Below, one piece after another: positions 13,901-26,100 of a stretch of DNA of 64,000 bases; the first letter of the stretch is position 1; each line of letters begins with the position of its first letter. The notes under the pieces are model-generated. The model did no database searches and was not told the origin of the DNA. It worked only from the letters and a program-made list of their open reading frames with translations. Source of the DNA: Latrodectus hesperus (lineage: Eukaryota > Arthropoda > Arachnida > Araneae > Theridiidae); NCBI GenBank assembly GCA_037975125.1, contig CM075856.1:6023078-6087077 (forward strand). The letters run 5' to 3'. The position numbers and the translations under genes are program-made.

Positions 13901-16900
13901 GCTAAAGCATTCAGTTTAGCTTAATGGTAGCCTTTGTTTCTTGGAACTGTTGAGATTTTTGCACTCGTTTAGAAGAAATCAAAACAATTATTAACTTCTA
14001 TAATCTAATGTGTTTTGCCATCCAAAAAACTTTCTTGAAGCCTCAGTATTGTTTTGATTTGTGTGGTTATAACTGTGTGAGAAAATATGTTGACCATGAT
14101 ACAGTCTCTGGAGGTGTATGCATTCTTGTGTCTTGTAACATCCCTAGCTCTGTAAAATTCCTTAAATCAACTTTACAGACTATTGCAGTAAGCATACATT
14201 TCTATATCTCTCATTACTATTTGTAGCATTTATTTACCTCCCCATGCTGTTATCCAGAAAAGTGATTTAAACAAATTTGATCACTTACCTGCACCCTTTA
14301 TTTTGCTTGGTGACTTTAAGGGTCTTAACACCCTATGGGGTAGTGATAATATGCATCCTTGTGGTCATATAATTGAACAATTTATTTCTAATAACAATAT
14401 CTGTCTTTTAAATTCCACAAATATAACCTATTTCCACCAACCATCAAGAACTTTTCATTAGATTTAGCAATTTGCTTTCCAGAAATTCTGCCTCCATTCA
14501 ATTTTAATTTTGAAAGGGATTTATATAACAGTGATCATATTCCTATTATTATAAGCCAAACTGACATAAGTAGACCACAACTCTTTTACTCTTCTTATTC
14601 TTATTATCGTGCAAATTGACCACACTACATCAATTAGCTGTGGTTACTAACAGCATGGTTAGAAATGAAAACATAATGATGGTGTACAAAAAGTTACTGG
14701 CGCTCTTCTAGATGCTGCCAAAAGCACTATTCCCAAGTGTTATACACAAACATCATAAACTGTGGTGGAACCATGCATGCTAAGTGTCATTCAAGAAACA
14801 GAAAAAGTTGTAGGCTGTTTTTTGCCAGGGCTAGGGAAAACATAAGGGCTGGGACTCATCGCTTTGAGGTGTCGCGTGCCGCCTTGTCACCGGGGAGGGG
14901 AAGAGTGTGACGTCCCTGGACATCGACTGGCTGGCATTCTCTATGCTAGCTTGTGTCTGATCGCAGCTTTCTCATTCATTTTGGCTTGTTTAATTATAAT
15001 GTTTTCATTTTAAGCAAGAGTATTTTTAAAGATGAAAACATGACATTGTAAGCTGTTGCTACGTGTTCAAATAAGTATCAAAATACAAAAGGAAAACACA
15101 CATAATATTTCATCGATTTCCAAAAGAAAATCAAATGCTTTCGAAGGAATGGGTGTTAAGATGTCAAAGAAGCAACAAAATCATCATCAAGAAAGCTAGA
15201 GTGTGCAGTGGACATTTTGATTTGAATGAATATATGGACGACATGCCAAATCGACTACTTGGTTTGCCAGAGAGAAAAATATTAAAACCGACGGCTCTGC
15301 CTAATCTTAAGTTACTGGCTTTAAACATTACTCGAAATACTCCAAGCGAACAGAGACAAACGAAAAGAAGATTAGTAGAAGCTATTGAAAGAATTGAGTA
15401 TGTGAGTCCACATAAATTATGTGATACAGATAATCAATGTGATGGTGACATTAAATGCCTTAAATGCAATGAATATTTAAAAAATATTGAAGAATTGAAA
15501 AAAAGAATAGTATGCACAGAAATTATAGTGAAATTTCTTAAAAGTGAGCAAAGAAGAAATTGAACTTCAACAACAAGAATAATTAAATGATTGAAATCAA
15601 ATAAAAATTGCTTTTAAATGAAATACAAAAATTGAAAACGAAAATAAAATTATTTCATAAGGAGAACGTTAAGCTTAGGAAGATGGGGACAAATAACTTA
15701 TTCCCTTATAAGTGTGATAATGAAGAAAATAAATTAAGAACTAAATGATCACCTGACACTATTTCAAAATGTATTTTGATTTGGTCATTATCTTGAAAAT
15801 CTTACGATTTTTGGCGAAATAAAATGGGATTAAATATGCCAAGTGCAGGTACTTTGAAAAGATGGTGTTCCAAGTTTAGTTGTTTGCCTGGAATTCTTAA
15901 AGATGTAATATTATTGTTGAAAAAATTGCGAAACTTTGAGCAATATGGAAAAGATATGTTTTTTTAGCTTTGACGAAATGCACATAGATTCGAAATTGTG
16001 TTACGACTCTTCATTGGATGAAATATTAGGCCCATTTTGTAAAGTTCAAATTTTATTGAGATGATTAATTTTCCCATTTAAACAGCCAATATTTATTGAT
16101 TTCGACTGTAAAATGAATAAAAAATTTTTACTTTCTGTAATAGAAGAAGTCGAATTCACTGGTGTTCAAGTTCAAGCAATAATTTCGGATCTTGGCGTGT
16201 GTCATACCTTATGGAAAGAACTTGAAATAACTATAGACAAATCGTTTTTTCTTCATCCTTCTAAAGATTCAATGAAGATATTGATTTTTGAAATTAGGAA
16301 TGGCTTTGTACAGAGACATCATTTGGTGTCTTTTTTGATATAGAAGAGGCCTATGATAAAACATGTCATTATGGAATTCTTCGTAACTATATAATTATAA
16401 TTTAAGAGGAAATTTACCCATTTTTATTCAGAATTTTTTAAAATTCTGGTATTTTTAATATCCATATAGGATTTGTTTTATCCAAAGTGAGGGAGTTCCT
16501 CAGGGAAGTGTCTTAAGTGTTACTATTTTTAATGTTTTCATCAGCAACATTCTTCATGTATTATAACCATAAGTCCATAGAACAGTATTTGTTTATGATC
16601 TCCAAATTTCTTGCCAGGGTTCCAATATGTGACTGATTTAATTGCAATTACAAACTGCTGTCAATAATATTGTTACTTAGTGTAATAAAATTGGGTACAC
16701 TTTTTCTCTTTCTAAAAGTAATTGCATCCATTTTTTCTGAAAAACTGGGTCTCCTCCTGATCCAGAAATTTAAGATATCAGGTCCAACTATTCGTGCTGT
16801 TAATCATATCTCTTTTCTTGGGCTTATGTTTGATGAAAAGTTAATTTTCCTACCTCATATCTTAGACTTCCGTAAAAGATGTGAAAGGTCACTAAGCATT

Positions 16901-19900
16901 CTGAAAGTACTCTCTAATAACTCTTGGGGTGCAAATTATAAAGTGTTACTCTGTATGAATCAATCAGTAATTCTATTTTAAATGACTTGGGTAGCGTAAT
17001 TTATGGATCAGCCAAATCATCAATATTGTGCAAGTTAAACCCTATACAACACAGCTATACAAATTTGTTCTGGAGCATTCCGGATTTTTCCTGCTGAGAG
17101 CCTTTATGTGATTTGCAATCAATTGCCTCTTGCTCTGAGGCATAAGCAATTGTCTCTATATTTTTATTTCAAAATGCTATTAGTATCACAATACCTTTTG
17201 AAATCTGTGATTGTTTGTTCCTCTCTAAGAAGGTTATATAATGCACAGCTACCATTTTAAGATCATGCAAACTCATTTGAGTTTCCCGATTCTCAAATCC
17301 GAATTACAGATGCCCTGAAATTTCCTGCTTGGAATATTCTTATTGTCAATACAATCAGTGCCTTCTCTGGATACAGTAAATCAGCCACATCTCTCCTTAT
17401 TTTGCAACAGATGTTTTCACACACCCATTCTCATTATTAACCCCTTAACCGGCTATCCCGAGTACACTCAGGCAAACATTTCTGTGCGTTTTCCGGCTAT
17501 CCCGAGCCCCTTGGTAGGGGCAACGGGCTTCAACACAGTACTTTAAATTCAACCCCCGAATTGATGGATTGCCGTGAAATCGTGGCTTGGGAACTTACTT
17601 GAACGGTCATGGTTGATTTAACTAATGTGAGTGGGAATCGAAAGTATTTCAAGAAAGCAACCATTTTACTTTTCTATATTTATTCACATTTAAATTTCAT
17701 AGTAGAAGACTTTCTAATTTTTGCGATTTATAAAAAGTATATATAATACTAATTTTCATTACATTTTTTATCAAGTTTTTAAATAACATTATTTAGTTTC
17801 TTTGTATAATACACATATTATGTACATATATATTTACATAATGTTTATAATTTAATTGGAAACTGGACATGATGAGATTATATTAATATGTGACTTAGTG
17901 ACAAGGTTAAAATAATGAGGAATCTATATAATTTAAATATTCAAAAATATGAAATTTTAAAAAGTTAAAAAAATTCTTAAAATTAGAATGGATAAAATAA
18001 GTAATAAATTGAATATTATTTTTTTTAAACATTTGAATGAATTTAGTATTTTAAACAATTTTGTAATGATTTTTGTACGTATTTAATCCTTGTAGTCTCT
18101 CAGATTTTAGCTAATTTCCCAGTGAACCTAATTTTAATTTATAAATTAAATAATTTGTTTCTAGAGTTATCATTTTAAATGCTTATATATTTTTATTAAT
18201 GATTAACAAAAAGTCGGAAATCTTAGTTATACAAAATATGTGTTTATATAAATAAAATATTAAAGCTTAAATCATTTTTTGTTGAATGTAAGAAAAAAAA
18301 ATATTATAAAACGAACTAAATTCTCTCACACTTGATTTTAAAATGTAAAACTTTAAATTTTAAAATATTGAATTAAATTTTAATGTTTAACTGTATTTAA
18401 ATTTTTAATAATAAAATTATTTCCATAGTAAACTAATATTTATGGCATTATTTCATCAGATACATATACATTTATAATGTAAATTATGCTTAAATGTTAG
18501 TATGATGCATACCCTTACTGAAGACAATTCCCAATATTTTATTTTATACACGTGACATGAAAATATTTGCAAATAAATGTTATAATTATGTTTTGAAGGT
18601 TTATTACTTATTATATTTATTTATAAAAACAATTTAAAATATGAAAATAAATCGAAGAATATAAAACTCAGTCAAAGCATAAATCTTAACATCATGAAAT
18701 TTTTAATTCTATTTCGTAACATCGTGTTGATAAGCTTTGTTTGCAATCGAGTATTCAGATTTAAAAAATAGTCTTAAAATAATATAAATTTTCTAAAATT
18801 TACGGAATTTTTACCCTTAGGCTAACAGTTTTCTTCTGTGAATTGAAGAATAATTTGCAAACTATCAATCAAAATATAAAATTATTTAGACTCCATATTT
18901 TAGAATATAATAATGATTTTTTAAATTTAGATAATATGTAATTAAGCAATTAAAATTATTCAAAGCAAAATTCAAAAATGTACCACAAAAAGTAATATTT
19001 ATTAATTCTTAATCTAAAAAATCATGACAAATTATATGCTACTGAAATTTTTTTTAAAATATATATGCTTAGGAAGTGTATAAGGCATTATAGAAATTTA
19101 TATGAAAAAGGTAGATAGCCATATACAAAAATTGATTTGGTACTTTGAAAATTTTAAGCAACAATTGTAAAATTATTTCTAAAAGCAATCAAAAGGATAA
19201 TTATTTAAAAATAATTATCCTTTTTTACATTTTATATCCACATTATATCAATAAACACACATTATACACATTTTTCTCATAAATGTGTACTAGTCAAATT
19301 GGTTTCATATTTTGAGAAAATTGAAGCTTACTATAGCAACATTAAATAAAATAAAATTTTGAAAATCAAATATCTACTCAGATTTTACTTTCGAAATAAT
19401 AGAAATAATTATTTCTCCTTATATTATGCAATTCAAAAAATAATAGAAATAAATGGAACTCATATATAATGTTAAATGTAAATATATTTTGCATTTATTG
19501 TAATGTTTACCGTCACATTTTAAAATATTTTTTCATACTATTGAAATAATAGCAAATAAAGATTTCCTTGCTTTTATTCTCCTTCTAAAATTTTTCAGCG
19601 TGAGATACAACTTTTTATTATTTGAGCAAAACAATTTAAGCAATATAAAAGATATCTAGTTACAACATGAATCTTATCTCGAGAGATATTTCTTGCATAG
19701 TTAGAAACACAGAAATCTTTCTGTACAAAGAATTTAATATATATTTTAATACATGTTATTTTAATACGTAAAAAAATTAAAAGCTTAATTAATTCCCTAA
19801 CAATAGACTTCAACTTATATTTTAAAAAAATTTGAATGTAAAATTTATATTCAAATAAAAAATTTACAAAATTTCAATTGAAATGAATAGTTTACAATAT

Positions 19901-20208
19901 ACTCTGAAGTCTATTGTTAAGCAATTAATGTAGCTTTTTATTTTTAAGCTATTAAAATTTTAAAATTTTGTCGAAATTCATCAAGTTGTGTAAAAAGCAG
20001 CAGAGCTGTTTCGTTCAATAATTTTGAAAATTATTTGATGATTTTAAAAAATAGTGTTGACTTTGAAAAGCATCGACAATAATTAAAATCAATTAATTAT
20101 TAAATTGCAAATTAACGCGTTTTAACAGCTATTGAAATCATTACAATATTACAATTTTATTCATTTGGGAAATTAAAAAAAAATTCTGATTTTTAATAAA
20201 AAGAAATG

Positions 20209-20272
<64 letters not shown>

Positions 20273-20884
20273 CACATACATAGCAAAATGTCACTTTAAA
20301 ATTATGATAATAAGATATTCATTGAGTTGGCAATGATATATATAATTTTTTATTTAAGAATTTTAAATATAAAAACTGCTTGGAAGTAAATTAAATTTAT
20401 TGATAATAATTTTCAAAATAATAAAATAAAATTTATATTTATTGTAATTAAAAAATTATAATAGAGACTTGAAGAAATTTTCAAGCAGAACATTCCAAAG
20501 TAAATGACTAGCACTCGTGCGTTTCATCAGCTGACAACGATTGATGGTCTTTCCCCACTGTAAGTGATTAGAATGTGATTATTGTGAGGTGGTCCAAGGT
20601 AAAACGGAAATAGCCTATCAAGAGTTAGAGGCTTTTGTATTCTTGACAAGTTCTAAAGGGGGAAAAACTTGCATTGCAGTGAAAGCCAAAACTGTTGCCA
20701 CCGCGAAGCAAAAATGAAGCACTTTCTTTACTGAACCCGAGACGGTTAAGGGGTTAATTCTACATCCCTGTTGTGAGGGTGCGCCAGTCAGTGACACAAG
20801 GAAAAGCATTGGTGAGGAGGAAAAGGAACAGAGAATTGGTAGGAGGAGGGGTAGCGAAAGTCCCACTCCCTGATGTATGTATCT

Positions 20885-20932
<48 letters not shown>

Positions 20933-23086
20933 ATCTATAATTTTTGCTTGTATTAGTAATTAATGTTTGTCTATGTTATTATAAAATAAAAGTGTTGTCA
21001 GGTATTTTATGTCAGTGAAATATCCTGAAGGCAAATTGTTCATGGTACAAAGTTGCAGTTCGAAAGCATAACGATAACCACGCCGTGTTATGCTACACCT
21101 GTGTATACTGATTTCTCAAAACCAAGTGATCATGTTAATTGTGGTATTGCTGTTGGAAATACAGTTTACAACTGTAATCTTTATGCATAATATTCTGTTT
21201 ATACAGTCAAAGCCGTTGCTATTTTACATGTTCTAGAATTAATGCAATTTAGTTCTCTTCAAAAATACTGTATCTATACAGATAGCATAAGTGCTGTCAT
21301 ACAATTAGACCATTTTAATGACAAATGCCATCCAATTATTATAGAAATAATAGATATTTTAAATATATTGAAAAATAAAGGATTTGACATCTTGTTTTGT
21401 TGGGTTCCAAATCATGTTGCATTGGGAATGAACTTGTAGATAATGCTCCTAAAAATGCCACTGACTTTTTATATAAAGCGTTAACATTTTTTGATATTAA
21501 ATATATTGTCAAAGATTTTATTTCCTGCTACTGCCAGAAAACATATTATTTGCTTAACATCACATATAAAGATATGTTCTTTCTAGCTGTTTGAATTTCT
21601 GAAGTTTTATATTGTTGAAAGTGAGTAAAATGAGCAAATTTTATCATTAGGATTGATTTTGGTATGCCTGTTATTTATGAGTCATTGCATAATGTCAAAA
21701 TTAATTATAATGCTAAAGAATTTAGTGAAATGTAAGAAATTACACTACTTTACATCTTACATGTATTATGAACTTTACATCTTTAAATTTGAAGGTGTGA
21801 AGTGTTATACAACTAAGCAATATGTAAAAATACTTAAGAATCAAATAAATTCTATTTTAGAATTAAAATAAAAATAATTCTATTTTAGTTTTGTATTTTC
21901 ACATTTTTAATGTGCACAAATGTTTTTATTTAAATAGGTTTTGATTTTATATTAGTGCAATTTAATATTTGAACATATTTATTTTGTCTGTCAAAACGTA
22001 AAATATCTATGTTAATTCAAGAACAAGAATATATAGTTCAAAAATGTAGACTTCAAACTATTTTTGAATTGTTATAAAAAAATCCTAAAAATTTGATTTG
22101 CACTGTACTTTTGTTCTAATTACAAAATTGTTTGATTGCTCACGAATTTTAAATGTTAGTTTAGTTCACTTAATTTGAATCATGTAATTCTGTGTAAGAT
22201 TTCATAAAATTGCAAAATTGCATTTATAAAAAATATTTTGCCGAGAACTTTTGAAAGGAAATTAATTACGGAAACTCTGAATTGTCTCTTTTGATGATTT
22301 TGTAAAGAAATAGTTTTAAGTTTTATTCCTAATATATATTTTTTTGAGTAAATTACAAAAGCAAGTCCCTCTATACCGAAAAAGCAGAAGATGTGGCCAG
22401 GGCAGTGCTCCATGCCTTTGATCCCATATGACTTGCCTTTTTTTCTCTCTCTCTTTCTCTTTGCACTTGTCACACGACAACAACACAATCAAGTAATCAA
22501 TGGTAGTTTTAGATAACTTCCAATTTTTAAAAGCTATAATTAATATCAAATTTATTTATTGACTGAAGTGCTTTTTATCTGTGTAAAATATGTTGGATAT
22601 GTAGGAACTCTAAACCTTTTCAAGTTAATTTCATCATGTCATCAAGGAATAAAAATAAATCACAAATAGTACTAAAAATGTTTCCCTGATAGGGCCTGCC
22701 TAAAAACATTTGCACTAGCAGTTAAAAAACAGATTTATATGTGCACACTTTTCTTTGATATGCTTATTTTCCTAAGAATACTATGAAATATGCTTATAAA
22801 ATTTAATTCATTCAGCATTGTTTGTACAAAAGTATTACATTTATTTTAAAATCTAACTGAATGAAAATTATTTCACTATAATAGTTTTTTATTATCTTAA
22901 ATTATATCTTATGAAATCCTTCAATTTCTTTAATATATGTTGTTTCAAATATTAATAATAATGTTTATACAAAATTAAAAATACATTTAAATAAAGAATT
23001 TAATTAACCTTAAATCTTTTTTTATCCTGGCACTGTTGATAATTAGTTTTTTTAACATTTTTTTGAGTTTTGTATATATGATGTAG

Positions 23087-23127
<41 letters not shown>

Positions 23128-26100
23128 AAAAGCAATTATAAAAGTTTTATTATGTGTTTTTACACATTACATAATTGACATCTGATTTTAAAAGTTACTT
23201 TTATATTGTGTTGAAATTGCTGTATAGTCAGCTGTCAATACAGTCTAATGTTTTGTTGTCTTTGAGTTTGACTCTTGAGAGTAGATATTTGTCATTATTC
23301 AAAGTTTGATTTAAATTAGAGATCCCAGTTGATTTAGCTAGTGCATGCATAACGGAAATATATATTGAGAAACAAACCAAAAATCTGCTCTTATTATTCC
23401 TTGTGTGAGAAAAATTGAACAGCAAACCAGAAGGTGGGAAAAATATGCCTAATATTGTAATTGGTTTTACTTTAATAGGGTAAATTTCCTCTTTTTCAAA
23501 ATAGTTAATTTGGCAGAGTAACTGTGTTACATTTTAGAGAAATAATTAAACTAATTTTAATTTAGTTTCTGTAATTTAACACGAGACATCTGGAATCAAG
23601 TCTGACTTGAGAATATTTTTATTCTGTATTTCCAACATATATTATTAATATCCAAAAGTTGACTTAAGAAGCCTACACTATTAATTATTACTTTTGACTT
23701 CCCCACTGTATTTTTTTAATGGCTTAAGAAGTTTGTATAATTAATAACTATTCATGAGGCTGGCATTTTGAACAAAATGATTATTTAAAATGTTACTTAA
23801 AAACTCTAAAAAAGAATATTGTAACTATAGAAAAATTCCCTTTCCGCACACATTTACAGCAATCTCCCAGGTTCTACTTTTTCAAAATTTTCTTCTCTGT
23901 TAAATGGGAAAGAGGGTTGCAAGGCTCAAAGTCTTTCTAATTTGGATTAAACATTCATTAATCTCTTTAGCTAAACATTGTAAATTCTCCTTTTTAGACC
24001 TCATTAAAAATGCCATATTTGTCTAATTCAATAGTTTTATATTTAAAATATCTATTTAAAATGTATCCCAAATATTTCTCATTTAATCATGCTTTCTTTT
24101 CTGAAATCTTCAGAAACAAATTATTTAAAATTTGGCTTTATTAGTTTGTTCAGAATTTTTTATTTGGATCAGAATATATAACAGTAGAGAGGTATCCACT
24201 CTTCATACACACGCAGCAATCTCTTCCAGACTTCTGCTTTTTTTAAATAACATCCTCCTTCCTATTGAGTTGGGAAGAAAAAGGAATGGCCAGTTGTGAT
24301 TTCAAAGTACTTTCTATTTTCACAAAATGGATATCAAATAAATTGTAAATGTTAAATTACTTTAAAATTGAATTTTATTAGCAGTAATTTCTTTAAATGT
24401 CCTTAAAAGGCATTTTAATCAGTACAAACAACTGTATAAATTTTAAATACGTTATTGTCATATGATAGGCTTTTTCTCTAATTATTTTTTACTCAGGACT
24501 GAGTAACACTTGTCCAAGACTAAGTAACAGTGGTTAATGAATGCTAAAAAAACACTATTATAAGAAACAACTGATATATATTTTAAAATAATTTTGTTCC
24601 TAATATATGTATATATATATATGAATCTAATTGCTTTTGTTGTATAAAGTCAAGGTTTACCATATAAATATTAAAAAAGTGCTGGGCTGTGTCTTAGATC
24701 TTATTAACACTGACTGTTTACTTTTGTTTTCATATCACTACCATATATATTTTAAATAGTCCATGTTTGATGTCTATGAAATTAGGAATGGAGGAAGTAG
24801 TATTCTTATCTCTTTCACCCAGAGATACAAGTGTAAGAGAGATCTGAAGCCAAATGAACCTTTGAGTCCATTTTGTATCTATAGTTGTCATCGCTATTGT
24901 CTTTTAGTTCTTAATCTATAATGCCCACAATGGCCTAGTTGTACTAGCATTCTTCAGAAAGTCTCAGGTTCAGCCCCAATCATTACTTAACAGAAAATTG
25001 TGTCATATTTTTGTCTTCTAAATGCATGTCCAGTTAAATGCTTTAAAGTTTTCTAATTTTCCTTTCATACAACATTTAAATACAAATTTAATAAAACTCC
25101 CCATAAAAGGCAAATTATGCAATGGATATTAAAATGCCTTACAACAGACTAATATCTGTTACACACTGTTGAAGTTTAAATCTGAATTGGAATATCTTAT
25201 GATATTGTGACTCTGATGTAATTATGATCTTTGTTTTTGTGTGTGTGTGAGAAAGAGAGAGAGTTATGAAGCATGCTTTGTAAAATGTTATTAGAAAACG
25301 TATGTAAAATGTTATAGAAAAAGTATGAAAAGTATGTTAATTAACAATTTGAAATATATATTATCTATTTGAAAAACAATTTTACCTAATTCTATTTCCA
25401 TTTAAAAATATTTCTTAACTTCTGGTTTCATGAAATTTTATTAAATGATATAAAAAAATCAAATTTAAATATTTAGCTAACAGAATATATTATATAGCTT
25501 CTTACATTAATTTAGAATCTATTGTTTTTTCTATTGACAATAACATTGATTATTGAACTCTAAAATAAATAAAATTAAAACCTAAGTATTTCCTTGATTA
25601 TGTTTATAAGATATTCAAGAGTAACATGTTTCTGTCCATCTTTGAATCTAAAATTTCCTTTTGATCAGTAAATGAAAATAATCTAGTTAGAAGAACTATT
25701 TGAGACAAGTTTTACCCAAAATTTAACTGTTCTATGGAATGAGATTTATAACATTCACATCATATAATCTGGATATTTTTGTGAGACTAGTTGTGACATC
25801 ACCCTTAGAAATCTGAAAACTTCTTATATTTGATTGATGAACTCAAAGCAATTGTAACTATATTTTTGAGTAAATACACTCGTTTTCTTAACTACTACAA
25901 TTTGAATTTGCACACAGCTAATAATAAATTAGTTTTGTCTGTATTGAAGAAGAGAAAAACTTGTACAAGTATTAATGACTTGTGGGGCTAAAAGCATTAA
26001 GGAAACTCTTATAAGCAAATTGGATAGAAAATAGATTTTTATTAATGCTTCTGTGTATACAAATGTTTTTGCATATGCTTATGTAACATAAATTTAATGT

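Larger units (their letters stand above)
17437..20757. mobile_element. Non-autonomous piggyBac-like element, 3.3 kb, with TTAA duplication
   Basis: TTAA at 17437-17440 and 20754-20757 flanks an element starting CCCCTTAACCG and ending with its inverse, CGGTTAAGGGG (11-bp perfect inverted ends). CCGGCTATCCCGAG occurs twice in the left subterminal region (17449-17462 and again about 30 bp later). The interior is very AT-rich, has no transposase and contains a (TA)n tract (20211-20280) and a 34-bp hairpin (19191-19224). TTAA specificity plus CCC-type ends are piggyBac hallmarks. The interior may be captured host DNA. Confidence 0.72.
12389..21600 (+). mobile_element. Near full-length dead Jockey-type LINE (copy B), multiply interrupted
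   Basis: In order: 5' UTR (12389-12800), ORF1 remnant with zinc knuckles (12800-13650), ORF2 endonuclease (13890-14840), a P-element-like insertion, reverse transcriptase (16290-17436), a piggyBac-like insertion, a solo LTR, then RNase H (21098-21600). Removing the insertions restores the order SHY, x, FYIPV, YTDFSKP, collinear with LINE copy A's QYESYTSVLTEGSK region. The 3' end past RNase H was not identified. Numerous stops and frameshifts; inactive. Confidence 0.78.

Noticed and set aside
20618..20887. 89-codon minus-strand open frame
   Set aside because: It spans the right end of the piggyBac-like element and part of the solo LTR in antisense, so it is a chance frame.
22180..22549. Two overlapping minus-strand open frames with Lys/Arg-rich stretch
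   Set aside because: The basic stretch is a translated CT/TTTC-rich run; no domain or splice evidence.
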